Of a stretch of DNA of 64,000 nucleotides, positions 1-11,061 are shown piece after piece. The notes beneath the pieces were generated by a model. That model made no database searches and was not told the DNA's origin. It was given only the letters and a program-made list of their open reading frames with translations. Source of the DNA: Rachicladosporium sp. CCFEE 5018. Lineage: Eukaryota; Ascomycota; Dothideomycetes; Cladosporiales; Cladosporiaceae. A program made the translations under genes and the position numbers. The stretch is from positions 1,535,549 to 1,599,548 of the forward strand of contig KZ111146.1 of assembly GCA_002077045.2 (NCBI GenBank), written 5' to 3'. The number at the start of each line of letters is the position of its first letter. Position 1 is the stretch's first letter.

Positions 1-518
1 TCTTTGTTGCCAGTGACCGCACCGACAAGACCACCCAGACCCAGACCACCAAGCAAGTCCTCCACGCCAGACTTGCGACGGTCTTTGCGTGGCGGAGAGC
101 GAGAGTGTTCCGAGTCGTAGTAATCTCTGTCGTCCCGCCGGTGTCTGTGAGCCTTCTCCTTGCGGCGTCCAGCAGCGTATCCGGCAGCACCTCCAGCGGC
201 GGCAGGCGCAGCATAATCAGTGTACCTGTCATCATCGTAATCATCGTAGTCCCTGCGCCCTACGCTACGGGTGCGACGTGGAGCCTGGGAGTACTCATCG
301 TAGGAGCGACGGGCATCGCGACCTGGCGGGGGGAAGTCGCGGGGGATGTCCTCGACACTGTCATCGCGGCCGCGGAAGACGAGGTCTCGAGGACCGGGTC
401 CCTTGCCGCGCTCGATGTAGGTCTCCTCACGCACGAACTCGGGTTCGTCGCGTTCGCGTGGGCGTACACGGGAGGTGCGGTAGCGGCGGGGTTCGTCGTA
501 GTCGTCGTAGGCGGACAT
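1..518 (-). CDS. DUF3824-type Arg/Asp/Tyr-rich protein, 5' part only
   Basis: Partial gene: the start codon is the reverse-strand ATG at 518 and the frame stays open to the left edge, so the C-terminus is outside the window. The visible 172 residues begin MSAYDDYDEPRRYRTSRV and are dominated by Asp, Arg, Tyr and Pro, with SRSPPRKDRRKS-like stretches and the start of a Gly/Leu-rich segment (VEDLLGGLGLGGLVGAVTGN) at the break. This composition and the DLLGGLGLGG transition are typical of fungal DUF3824 proteins, whose function is unknown. The family assignment is by resemblance. The overlapping forward frames at 89-542 are shadows produced by the biased codon use. It is divergent from the kynurenine formamidase gene. 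Confidence 0.7.
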   Translation of the reverse strand, partial: MSAYDDYDEPRRYRTSRVRPRERDEPEFVREETYIERGKGPGPRDLVFRGRDDSVEDIPRDFPPPGRDARRSYDEYSQAPRRTRSVGRRDYDDYDDDRYTDYAAPAAAGGAAGYAAGRRKEKAHRHRRDDRDYYDSEHSRSPPRKDRRKSGVEDLLGGLGLGGLVGAVTGNK

Positions 519-1293
519 GATCGGTCAAAGCCGCTGTGGTGATGGAGTTTTGTAGTAGGATGAATTGGTGTGTCGAGAATGAGAGCGAGGATGAGTGATG
601 TAGTCGGATATGTGTTTGTAAGGCTGGCGTTTGTCGCAGAAAAGGTTCCGGGTCCGGGCCCCACTGAGGCAGTGAGAGTGAGTGTGACCGGGACAAGGCT
701 GCGAGGCTGTGAGGGCGGGCTTGGCGGGGCGATTGAACTGCTTGGTGGTGTGACGGCGCCGATCAGGGCGTCAAAGAACCGGTGAGATTCCTATGCAGTG
801 TCTTGTAGCTGTCTTAGGAGCGCGTGGGTTGTATGCGCAGCCTTGTGTCTGCAGCTGCTGCAGTTGAGTGAAGTTGTTTCTGTCGCAAAGTCAAGTCAGG
901 AGGAAACGGCGTGGCAGGGCGAGGCGGCGGATGTCCCCGGCGGGGCCTTCCGATGACGTACGCCTCTTGCATCTCAGGTTTCACCTTCATGCAGGCTATG
1001 CAAATGTCGCTGCTGCCCAACCACACTATCGTGACTATGTACTGCTCACGACAGTCGTCTTGCCAGAACGTTACCAGCGAGCATGGCTGTAAGACAATGT
1101 CTTATCCGTGCCGCACTGAAGACAAGCTTTCAACCGTTGATCGACCGCAACTCAATGCCACGCAGGAGCCGCTGCCGAATGATCCGCAATGCTTGTATCC
1201 AGTAAGGTAACCACTTCGTCCGTACAAGCCGGGTATATCAGCCCTATAAATGTGATAATTCAAGCTTCCATCGATGGTCAGTCGAATCTGATC
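519..1293. other. divergent intergenic region DUF3824 gene / BNA7
   Basis: This 775-nt stretch separates two divergent start codons and must contain both promoters. Short open frames occur but have no domain-like composition. The only recognisable element is an AT-rich core-promoter-like run near 1245. Confidence 0.6.
1245..1251 (+). promoter_or_regulatory. TATA-like element of the BNA7-like gene
   Basis: The heptamer tataaat lies 43 nt upstream of the chosen ATG at 1294, in an otherwise mixed-composition promoter. Position and sequence fit a TATA box; this is motif evidence only. Confidence 0.35.
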
Positions 1294-2178
1294 ATGTCCT
1301 TCACCTCATCCACCGTTCCCTACTCCACCATCTCTACCCTAAACACCTTGGCCCTCCATCTCCCCACGACCCCTCCCAAACCAGCACAAGGCATCTGGCT
1401 CATCTGCATCCACGGAGGTGCTTGGTGCGATCCCCTCATAACATCCACATGCTTCGACGCAACACTCAAGCACCTCCTATCCTCTTCTCCCGCCTCACAC
1501 ATCTCCGGCATAGCATCCCTAAACTACCGTCTTTCCCCCTACCCCTCCCATCCCACTGAGCCCTCATCGCCACACGACCCAGCCCGGAATGCCAAGCACC
1601 CGGACCACATCACCGACGTCTTAACGGCCATCTTATTCCTCCAAGATAAGTACAAATTCGGCGATCGCTACATCCTGATCGGTCACTCCTGCGGCGCCAC
1701 CTTAGCGTTCCAAGTAGCGAAGAAACGATACTGGGGCAAACAGTTTGGATCGACCGAAGCCCTGGAACTCAATGTCGAGCCACCCTTTGCCATCATAGGC
1801 GTCGAAGGGATCTACGACCTTCCCACATTCGTCGAGGAGTACGCTCACGAGCCTTTCTATCGAGGCTTCGTCGAGCACGCTTTCGGACGAGACGAAGTGG
1901 TGTGGAAGGAAGCGAGCGTAGTTGATGTCGATTGGGAGGACTCCTGGACGGAAGGGAGGGAAATCGTGATCTTGCATTCGGACGCCGACAAGCTTGTCAG
2001 TCTGAAGCAGCCGGAGAGGATGTGGAAGGCGCTTGGGGAGAAGGGGTGGAAGGACGATGAGGGTGCAGAGCGACGCAAGAGGTTCGTGAAGTTGAAGGGG
2101 CTGGATCATGATGAGGTTTGGGAGGATGGGAAGGCGCTAGCTGAGGTTATTGGAGAGACGATTGGGAGGCTTACCTGA
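1294..2178 (+). CDS. BNA7: kynurenine formamidase (alpha/beta hydrolase)
   Basis: Intronless, 294 residues from the ATG at 1294. Upstream in-frame ATGs to 1189 precede the TATA-like run and add no conserved sequence. The protein is an alpha/beta hydrolase with the HGGAW oxyanion motif near residue 40 that marks kynurenine formamidases, nucleophile elbow GHSCGA (Ser), an acidic residue in HSDADKLV and the catalytic His in LDHDEVW near the C-terminus. The enzyme hydrolyses N-formyl-kynurenine to kynurenine and formate in the cytosolic tryptophan-to-NAD route. All three catalytic elements are present in the normal order and spacing, so the gene looks intact. A related carboxylesterase activity cannot be excluded from sequence alone. 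Confidence 0.9.
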   Translation: MSFTSSTVPYSTISTLNTLALHLPTTPPKPAQGIWLICIHGGAWCDPLITSTCFDATLKHLLSSSPASHISGIASLNYRLSPYPSHPTEPSSPHDPARNAKHPDHITDVLTAILFLQDKYKFGDRYILIGHSCGATLAFQVAKKRYWGKQFGSTEALELNVEPPFAIIGVEGIYDLPTFVEEYAHEPFYRGFVEHAFGRDEVVWKEASVVDVDWEDSWTEGREIVILHSDADKLVSLKQPERMWKALGEKGWKDDEGAERRKRFVKLKGLDHDEVWEDGKALAEVIGETIGRLT

Positions 2179-2611
2179 GCTGGCCTGCTGATGCGGAGTG
2201 ATGAGGGTTTTGCTTCCAGTCCATCTGATCCTGCGTCGCCAAAGCTCATCCGGACATTTGCCCAATGCTCGCTCCAGGCGCACTCGAGACTATGTCAACG
2301 GGCTCCGATCGTCACTAGCAACATCAGAGTGTCCCAGACGAGATTCGTAGGCCGAATGCCTGCCCATCTGATCTGGTGGTGCAGCTGCGCGATCCGATCA
2401 AAGAGAGGTCTGACGAGTGGGTTATTCGCCGCTCATGGAGTCGCAAAATGCCTGTACAATAATGCACTCTCATATAGTTTCTGATTTCTCTTCGAGCCGC
2501 TGACACTGCCACCGTCGATGGAGTCGCCGATGGACAGCACCGTGCTGTATGCAACCCGTTTTGATTACCGTCTATCTACACCTCCCCCAAACGCCATTCT
2601 CATCCCAAAAC
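2179..2611. other. convergent intergenic region
   Basis: This 433-nt stretch lies between the ends of BNA7 and the minus-strand membrane protein. I see only presumptive 3' untranslated sequence; the small open frames here look random. Confidence 0.5.
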
Positions 2612-3335
2612 CTAGCTCCGACTCTTGAGTATACTCTTCCTCTTCTCCTTCCCCTCCCGATCCTTCTCCTTCTCCCTCTCCTTACTCTCCTTCTTCTTCT
2701 CCCTAGCACTCTCCCGATTCTCAAACGGAAACCCACTCGTCCTCTTATCCGCTCCCGTACTTTTACTCCTCCTTCCCGGCTCCCCAGCAAATAGCAGAAC
2801 CCAAGTCCCAAAGCAGAAAAGTGCCAGGTTGCCCACCAAGCCAGCTGAGAACGCAAAGCTGATCCCCGTCGACGTCGACGAGAAGAGTTGAGTGTAAAGG
2901 TAGAAAGCAGCCAGCGCCTGGAACACAGCCGCTATCGTCGCGGTAGCCCTCCCGACATCCTTCGCTTTCCGTTCTTCAGCAACCTTGTCCGCTACCGTCG
3001 CACCGCCAGCCACATCTTCCGCGAACGTTACCCGTGCGCCACCCACCGGTATGACGCCCGTGAAGACCAGGTTCGAGGCTGCTAAAGCTAGCAAAGTGAG
3101 GCCGAGCGTGCGGCAGAGATAGGCTTCGAAGGCTGTCGCGCGGCGAGGGCCGTCTGTGGCGCAGAGGGAGACTATGAGGCGAGGAGTGAAGAGAAGGGGG
3201 AGCGATTGGAGGGTTGACCAGGCGGAGGTGAGGGTGGAGTAGAGGGTGAAGGGGTCTGAGGGGGAGGGGGACTAGAATGCGCTGTCAGCATAATGGCCGG
3301 AGAGGAAGGTGGATGGAGGCTCGTACGGAGGACAT
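2612..3335 (-). CDS. small multi-pass membrane protein with basic charged tail
   Basis: Two exons: a tiny first exon 3335-3327 (Met-Ser-Ser) and exon 2 3271-2612, joined across a 55-nt intron (donor GTACGA, branch GCTGAC, acceptor TTCTAG). The product is about 222 residues. At least three hydrophobic segments are visible: LGLTLLALAASNLVFTGV, ATIAAVFQALAAFYLYTQLF and LVGNLALFCFGTWVLLFAG. The last 50 residues are a Lys/Glu/Arg-rich tail ending KSILKSRS, which on the plus strand shows up as a CTTCTCC-type polypyrimidine tract at 2635-2720. I do not recognise the family with certainty; a conserved fungal ER or organelle membrane protein is likely. The start depends on accepting the 9-nt first exon. 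Confidence 0.7.
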
Positions 3336-3597
3336 CGTGCGCGGTCAAATGTTGTGGATTGGGAGGCAAGGTTTCAGATGCTTTAGTCTAGAGACATGCC
3401 TTGTGTGAGCTACGAGGAGTGCATATGCAGAAAGCCGCAATTGCGGCGGTCAGCGTTTGAGGTGTGCAGACGGATGCCACATGGCTTTCTTGGGGAAGGA
3501 GCTACGTCATGATCTTCAGGCACAACAGCCTTCTCGCTGAGGCACTCCAATCAAACACGGGCATATATGGAACGGTGAGGGCGTGAGGATATATACA

Positions 3598-6500
3598 TTA
3601 CTTCGACTGTGATTCAGCTAGTTCTGGGAACACAATCCTCAGCACAGCATCGACTAGGGTCAAGATTAAGTGCGCACTGCGATAACATTAGTGAGCTTGC
3701 TTTGCCAGACCTGTTTAGAATAGATCCACTTACTTCAGTCGCCTGTTGTTCACTACAGCTGCCAGCTTCCTCGCAGCAGCTTGCGCGTTCTGCTTACCTA
3801 CTACGCTGCCAGCCATGTCTGGCACGAGCGCACCAAGCACTAAAGCAGCCTCCTTCCGTGTCCTCGCCTTTTCAGCAGTGGTCCTTGGCGTGCTTGCAGT
3901 CCTCACCTGCCCGTCAGGCCACATGCTGTTCTTTAACAGATCTACGTAGCTGACCAGACTCGCGTCTTCGAAAGCCGTCTTGACTGCATCGCGGACTTTG
4001 CGCTCGATGGTCCCACCGAGCAGCTGATGAAGGACGACTACCACAGTGCGGCCACGAAGCCAAGAGGTGCCCTTCGAAAGCTCGAAGACTTCAAGAAAGA
4101 GGTCACAAATCGGCTTGACGAAAGGCTCGAGCTCTTTGATTTCGTAGGCATTGAGCTCGGCTTCTGCTTCAGCCGCCGTGGCAGGATCCTGAGTCGCAGG
4201 ATCGAGTGCATCCACCGAGGCGCCGGTCATCTGTGCCGTCGCGGCTGAAACGAGATTCTGGCCTGCTACAGAGAGCTGGTCAAGCACAGGGATGTTGCCA
4301 ATAAATTCTTCCATTCCGTCCGAGACTGAATTGTAGATGCGGCTGACGAAGTCACGAGTATCGGCTTGTGAGCCATTAGCACCATTGTTGGTGATGGCAG
4401 CCTGCGAGAGAAACGCGCGGAACTCGCGGCTGCGGGTGATTGCCGGAACAAGGAGAAGAGACCGTAGATAGCGTTCCAACGTGACACGTCGCCGTTGAAG
4501 AAAGTCCTTCTGTAATGTGAGGAGCGCCTGTCTGCGCGGGAAGTCAAGGTCGCGCACGGCCGGGAAGCGCGCACGAAGCCGTTTGTGTAGTTCGTGAAAT
4601 TGGCTATAGCGTCGCGTGATGGCCCAAGTCGCCGCTGGTGTGTTCTCACCGGCCTGTCGGCGGACTTCGATGACATACAAAGCGTACTCGTGCCCATCCT
4701 CCTCACGTCCAACCATCACCGACTTGATCGTGACGGCTGCGCGGCCGTACAAGCTGTTGTCGCTTTCCTGCACGACGTACTGCTGCTTCTGCATCTCGGT
4801 ACGCTTGATCTCACGATCCAGACTCTGCTCCGACTTTCTCAAGATGCGCAGTTCCGCGCCATTGTTCGTGAGCTCTGCTTTGGCGGTCAAAGAAATAACA
4901 ATGTTCTTCTGCGCACTCAGCCGTTCGATCTCCTGGTTCAGGGCATCGATAGCTTCCGTGAGACCGAGGTCGCCTGGTGCAGCCTCCTGCACGTAGTCGT
5001 CGTCTTCCTTGTCTGGTGCATCGGAATCCTCACGCTCGTCTTCAGCGAACTTCTCCTTCTCTTCGGCAAACAGGTCATCGATAAACACACCTCGGCTTGA
5101 CGGTGCGCCTACGAGACCTAATGAGGCAATACTTGGCTTGCCCGCTCCAGACGCCTGGGTGGACAGTGGTGGTCGTGTTGGTTGTGCTGTTGAAGTATGC
5201 TCCGCTGTATCGAACGCCCGTCGATTGTGATCGGCGAAAAGCGATTCTTTGTCATTGCTGTCACCGACAATGTTGTCGAGAGCGGCCTGCATAGCGCTGA
5301 CTGCTGTTGCTTCGTCCTGGGCACGCTGTGCAGCATCACTATCGGACTCCTGGCTCATCAAGCTACTTGTCGACTGCATCATAGGCTCATCGTCAATGTC
5401 GTCACCAAAGAGTGCAGATCGACCGCGAGCATCATCGAGGGACCTACGAAGGCCAGACGAGGACGAGTCCGACCTTGTGGCAGTGCGTAGATCAGTACTC
5501 GACAGTACTGCTCGGCGTAATTCAGGCTCACGATTGACAGCTAGCTGGGGTCTGCGCATCTTGGCAGGTGATCTGTCTCGTTCAGATGGGCTGGATGGTC
5601 CAAGCGGAGATAGATTCGACGCCGCTGGCGGCGCAGACTTTGTCACAGCACCATCAATTGCTAACCACTTGTAGTACAGGTCCGAGCGCTTGAAGCCCTC
5701 AAACTGATCCCTCTTCATGCGCTCGTACACCTGCGTCTGTGTTTGTAAAAGAGCATGCCTCGCCGCCATGTACTGCTGTCCATCAACCTTAGGCCCTTGC
5801 TTGAGAATGATTCGCACTGCTCGTAACGAAGCCTCTGTAGCTTGCAGATCGGAACGCATCAGATAGCTCTCATAAATCTGAGCGACATCGATACGATCAG
5901 ACTCGCTTGCGACCACACCAGGTCGATCGTCGCCGTCGCCCTCGAGTGGATTGCGAAAGCCATCGACTACGAGCCAGAACTGTACAAGGTGCATCAATTT
6001 CGAGCGATCGAGGTATTCCATGAAGTAGCTGAGGCCAGATGCGTCGTAGAGCAGGTCACGGAGGGTTGCTTTTTGTTTTTGAGACACTGCATCACCGCCA
6101 CCGTTCATGGTAGGCAGCTGCAGCTTCTGCTTAGCTGTGCTGTCGGTGGACAACAAAGTTGTGATTCTTTCGTCGAGCAAGCGTTTGCCCGTCTCCAGCC
6201 TTCGCATGTACGATGCGTCCTGACTTTCCGAGGCATCATCGCGCCTGAGCTGACCGATAATTTCACTTCTGAAGCGTCGAGCGTCTGTCAATGTACTGAC
6301 GTGTGTGATGGCGCGAACGAAGCGCTCGAATTGCTTCTCGGTATCGTAGGGGCGTAGACGCGGGAATTGAGTGTTACGAGTCGCCTTCGGCGATGCTGGC
6401 GCGTGTTGATCGAGCGCGGCGCGAAGCTTACGCACAGTCTTGCGATCTTGCAACATGGGTCCACCAAAGTTGACGATCAGCTGATTCCAGGGGTCTGGAT

Positions 6501-7341
6501 CTTCCAACATCACCAGCACCGGTGTGAGCACAGCACACGATACGAGCTCCTGCACAAGCACGGTCACAGCAGGACTGCTCTTCATGTTTGCGGGCAGCAC
6601 GATCGGAAGCAGACTCTTGATGATGTATCGCATGTGACTCTGCTGTCCGATGACAGTCTCAGTCTGGACCCCGATCGCAGGGTGAAGGCGGCCCTTCTTG
6701 TACTTGGCTGCGACGGCCGAGTCCAGCTCGTCACTTTCCGTGACACTGTAATCCAAGTCTTTGCCACGGACAGCCCGCTCGGCATCGTAGAACTCCTTAA
6801 GATGAGTTGAGACTAGAGGCAAGACTCTGCTGATTCCCAGCTCGACGAGGTCTACACCAGTCAATCGAGCAGCGATCGTGAGCAGGACAGAACGGATACT
6901 TCGGTCTATCTCGTTTTGGAATGTCGGCCTCGGACTAATATTGCGATACCAGCTTGTGACGAAGTCGCGCAGTATCAAATCCAGCAGCCCGTCGACAGCT
7001 CTCGAGAAGCCGACAGCTTCCGGCAGTATGATTGGTCGTCTATACTCTGTACGCGACTTCAAGGCGGCCTTTTCTTCTTCCCATGCAGTTTTCTCACCCC
7101 ACCCGATTCCGCCTTCGACCCGCCCCACCGCCAGTCCACCAAGTCTTCTCGTACCTGTGCCATAGCGAGTACCTTTGCTCGTCGATGCGATGATCAGCGA
7201 CAGTCCGGCAAGGGTAGCAAGCACTCCGGCCACGAATGCGTACGGTATCCAGCGCAGGCTGGGAATCCAGTCTGTCAACAGAGCCCACGAGACGAAGGCG
7301 ATGAATGCACCAGCGATGAGATACTTGCGCTCAAGGCCCAT
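3598..7341 (-). CDS. MDM1: sorting nexin of the Mdm1/SNX13-14-25 class (PXA-RGS-PX-Nexin_C)
   Basis: Exons 7341-3734 and 3676-3598, giving 1228 residues. The uninterrupted frame stops just inside the last intron (donor GTAAGT at 3733, branch CTAAT, acceptor CGCAG; 57 nt). Splicing restores the Nexin_C ending, which finishes with the family hallmark FPEL. Order of parts: N-terminal membrane hairpin (residues about 7-55), PXA domain (about 105-295), RGS-like domain (about 425-570), a disordered Ser-rich linker, coiled coil, PX domain (about 875-985, with RRYSQFHELHKRL) and Nexin_C (about 1070-1228). Yeast Mdm1 sits at ER-vacuole contacts and binds lipid through PX; the same role is inferred here. 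It has the full animal/fungal domain set, so it appears functional. Confidence 0.92.
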
Positions 7342-7806
7342 AGTCCGCGCGGTGCTTGAGCATCCAAGCAGCGCGCATTGTGGCAGTGTGTAGCGTATAC
7401 CTCTAGTACAGTCTCCATGAGGAAGAGCAGGCCAACATTGACTGCCAAGACGTCACTGATCGCGTGTCTTGGCGCGTGGATGACGGAACCGGGAACTCTA
7501 TCCGCCAACCTCACTCCCTGTTCATGGTGGACTAAGGTCACGTTGATTTACGACTCATTCACGTGCTTCCGCCCATCGACATATCGACGAGTCCGATCCG
7601 GTCGCAGGTGGGCAAGTGGTGAGCATCACCGCCTAGTATGGATGCGGCGAGCAATTTGCGATTGGGCGCCACCATGCAGCATCCATCGCGCTCAGCCTCA
7701 CGACATGGGACAGGCGAGTACTTCTTGTTTTCCATATCAATTTCACGATTGTCGCAGTCTTTTCCTCTAGTCCCGTTCTTGCCATGAAGACTTTGTTGAG
7801 GCACGT
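7342..7806. other. divergent intergenic region MDM1 / membrane protein
   Basis: These 465 nt separate two divergent genes and hold their promoters. I see no RNA gene, repeat or recognisable regulatory site. Confidence 0.5.
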
Positions 7807-9798
7807 GTGACTTGCGATATGACTTTCACCATTGTGGACGGCACCAATAGCACCAGCACTCGAGTCTGGGTGCCCAACCCCACCACTAGAGGCAGCTGGG
7901 CCATCTACCAAAGCTGCATCTTCACCATCATTCTGTGCATTTGGCAGGCCATCCATCTCAACATACCGCCGCCAGGCGAGGCACCCTGGAGGCAGACCGC
8001 GCGAAAGGCGGGCTGGGCTGTCTTAGCTCTTCTCGCTCCCGAAATCGTGGCCGCGAACGCATGGTACGTTGATCGTCTGATCTTGGCTTGTGAGCTATAG
8101 GTTCGACACTGTTGCTGCTACGGGATTCTCATGCCGTTCTCTCGTAAGGGCAGCTTCACAGTAGCTCACTTCCGCAGCTGAGCGGATAGTACCACTCTCT
8201 ACGTCTCAAATGCTGGGGAAGCGATAATGGGTGGGGTTGGTCGGAGAACAAAGATTTTAGGACATCGCTGACAAGACTGCACCGACCTTAGGCTTCAATA
8301 TCGTGACGCTAGGAAGATCATGGTCGCCGTCAACGAAGCCAAAGGCCAGGTGCAATCACCTGTTGCTTTTCCGACCATATGGTTCAAGCATGCTTGCAGT
8401 GTCGCTTGGTGGCTGCTTGCTCCAATACGATTGCTGGATTATGCTAGGGTCCGCCTTCTTCACCACAAAGATCATACCGAGTGGCAACATCAGCGCATCA
8501 GGATGAAGCTTGAGCGTCAGAGCATCTCTCGCAAGCCTTGGACGATGGCTGTAGCGTACTTCGCAACAAGTGGCGGCTTGACCGCGAACGAGCTACTAGT
8601 GCCTGGGGTTGTGTCTGTGGGCCTTCTGGAAAAACTTTGTAAGGTGGCGCCCGATAGTATCCCGGACCTCGATCACGCGCAGATTGTTGGACAGAGCAAA
8701 GCCAACGGACTCGCAAAACTCCTGACCTGTGTTCAGGCTCTCTGGTTCTGCGTGCAGTGTCTAACACGTGTCACACAAGGTCTTGCAATCTCATTGTTAG
8801 AGATCAATACTTTCGCGCACTGTCTGAGCGCAATTGTCGTCTACAGCCTATGGTGGGAGAAGCCATATGACGTGGGCTCCTACGTGGACGTTGGTAGGCT
8901 TACTTATGTGGACGACATTGTAGCAGATCTACGAAAAGGCTGCGAGGCGTGGGCCGATAAGACGGCCTTATCGTATGTCCCAGGAGGCAAGTTCGTGTTG
9001 ACTTCAAAGCAGTCTTTCAGGACTGGTGGTCATACGTATACCCTCTACGAAGCACCCTTGGCCTCTCGATCCGACACTGAAAGTGTGCATTCAAATAGTA
9101 CTGTGGCTTCTCAATTCGACGCCGAAAGCGCGCATTCGAATAGTACTGTCACTGACAGCTGGGGGAGTGCACCGTTGTCTGGAGAAATGTACATCTACAC
9201 GGATCTGAGCATGATTGTGGCGCCTTCGTCCCGCACTCCAGGTCTTCCGTTCCGTGTGCCGGAAGACATTGTAACTGATGACTTGAGAACCTGCGTGTCG
9301 AGAGTCACGAATATAACGGACAAAGTGGCTGACAAGGTTCCAAACCTGGTCATAAACATGAGGATGCTTGAATGGGGTCACCTTGACTACTTATCGCTGC
9401 TGATATTGACCCTAGCATTGGCGCTTTATGGAGCTGTGCACCTACTTGCGTGGCAATATAATTTCACGACCAAGGCAGAGGCAGTGCTGTGGAAGAGTGC
9501 CGGAGGCTGCACGGCCGCTTTCGGTCTCGTCTTTGGACTTACGAGCGTTTTCTTTAAGATCCTAGGCCATTTGATACATTCGCACGATACGGCACCTTCC
9601 CAGTATAGCCCTGACCCCTGGAATCTCGGGATATATCGTATACAAGACAGCTTGAAAGCCGGTCTTATCGGACTGCTCGTCGTGGACATCATCGCACGCG
9701 CCTTCCTCGTTCTGGAGAGCTTTGTCGCTCTTAGCAACTCGCCGCCCTCGGTTTACGAAGTCCCAGCTTTTGCAGCATACTTTCCGCACTTTGGCTAG
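7807..9798 (+). CDS. fungal multi-pass membrane protein, unknown function
   Basis: Two exons, 7807-8063 and 8292-9798, about 587 residues. The 228-nt intron (donor GGTACGT, acceptor CCTTAG) is placed so that the conserved-looking run APEIVAANAW continues as LQYRDARKIM without a frame change. A second in-frame Met at 7819 could be the start. Hydrophobic segments occur near residues 25-45, 65-80, around 230-270 and in the last 150 residues, with the paired tryptophans VVYSLWWEKPYDV. This architecture recurs in large paralogous families of uncharacterised ascomycete membrane proteins. The middle carries two 15-residue tandem repeats ending HSNSTV. No enzymatic motif is visible and I give no function. 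Confidence 0.75.
9061..9150 (+). repeat. two tandem 45-bp coding repeats
   Basis: Two 45-bp units (9061-9105 and 9106-9150) encode 15-residue copies differing at four positions; both end in the same six residues HSNSTV. The substitutions keep the frame and most amino acids, as expected for a small duplication under protein-level constraint. Confidence 0.85.
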
Positions 9799-11061
9799 CA
9801 GCAATCTTCAGACGCAAGTCTGTGATCTACTGGGGAAGTCTCACTACAGTTGCTGCTTCCGACCACAGCACCGAGGTCTTTGTTGCCAGAGCGGTGCGAG
9901 AACGGTCGGAGGGCACTCCTTCCTTCCGCCGGCGGCACATCAATACTGCATGCGCGGCGATTGTTGATTCACTAACACCGACCAGCGAAAGAAGCCGCTC
10001 ATCATGCATTCGCCGACCGTGCACAGCCTTTGCGCGTCCGGCAAAGATCGTGGTCGAATTATGAACGCAGCCCCGCCTCCAGCGGGTGAGAAGTCATACC
10101 TCTGCGCAATTTCTCCGCATCTCCGAACATATGAACCGCTCCTGAGCTCCTGCCAGTGGATTTGCGATGGTAGAGCAGTGGCGAAACGTTGAATAAGACA
10201 GCCGCGATGTTTCACGGTGCCGTCGTCGGACCACGGTTTCTCCTGGAGGCATCGCTTCACTATGTCGCCCTTGCAGCTGGATATATATGAGCATTTCCGA
10301 CCGTTGGGAAACCAAGAACGCGAATAAGATCACGAAAGAGCAGGCACCGGGTAGTAGGCCAGCTTTCAACTGCTATTGTCAAAGGTAGCCTTTGAGGCGT
10401 TTCTCTGCGCAGGCGTAAGGTATTGAGCAAGCTCTGATGTTCTTAGCTTGATACGGCTGGTCAATGTCGTGCTGTCCTCTTCCTGTTGAGACCGGGGCGT
10501 GAGCCATATTGCCGTTGCTGGAAGAGCAAAGCCAAGGATAAGGCGGCTGCGACAGAAGACGTTCATTGCGAGTCCGAAAGTGCAGAGGGTTCCGCCTGTT
10601 CTTTCCGTTGTCTGTGCTATGCCGTGCAATTGGGTCCTTTGGGAAATGTACGAATGGATGTCATGGCCTCGCTTTGCCTCCAGACGGGAGCGATGTCACA
10701 CATCGTCACTCTCGGATCCAACCCGGAAGCTTGCCGCGGCCCCAAAGCTTGGCTTCCGGCTAATTGCTTAGCAAGTGGACTCCTCCAATGCACCACTTTA
10801 CCCATCATCGACATCACATTAATTCACATTCGGCCATGCAGATGAGATGAGGGGAAGATGGAGCCTGAAGCCGCTTGATCAGTTCTCTGCACGCAGGGAT
10901 CTGCTTGTCGCCGGAGGTGCATCGTCAGCACCGATGCCGTCCTTCCAGATGAAGAGACTACTACATAAAGCCGCGATGCCTCTCGTCGTAGGCAAGGCTC
11001 ACCCCCAATACCATCGGATCTTCCGCTACACGCTCTGCCGACTCAGTACGGATCTCCGAAG
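9799..11061. other. intergenic region upstream of the GH30 gene
   Basis: This 1263-nt stretch has no convincing gene; open frames in it are short and of mixed composition. The part near 11061 is the GH30 promoter. It contains a GGCTAA hexamer (10758-10763, XlnR-like) and CCGGGG and CCGGAG hexamers (10493, 10911, CreA-like), but hexamers at this density are expected by chance. Confidence 0.45.

Noticed and set aside
89..542. Forward open frames opposite the DUF3824 gene
   Set aside because: Composition mirrors the biased minus-strand codons; no independent protein features.
8064..8291. Extra small exon inside the 228-nt intron of the membrane protein gene (about 8101-8143)
   Set aside because: It would put the next exon out of frame and break the family-like AW-LQYRDARKIM junction.
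10486..10920. CreA-like and XlnR-like hexamers upstream of the GH30 gene
   Set aside because: Single hexamers at expected random frequency; noted but not called as sites.
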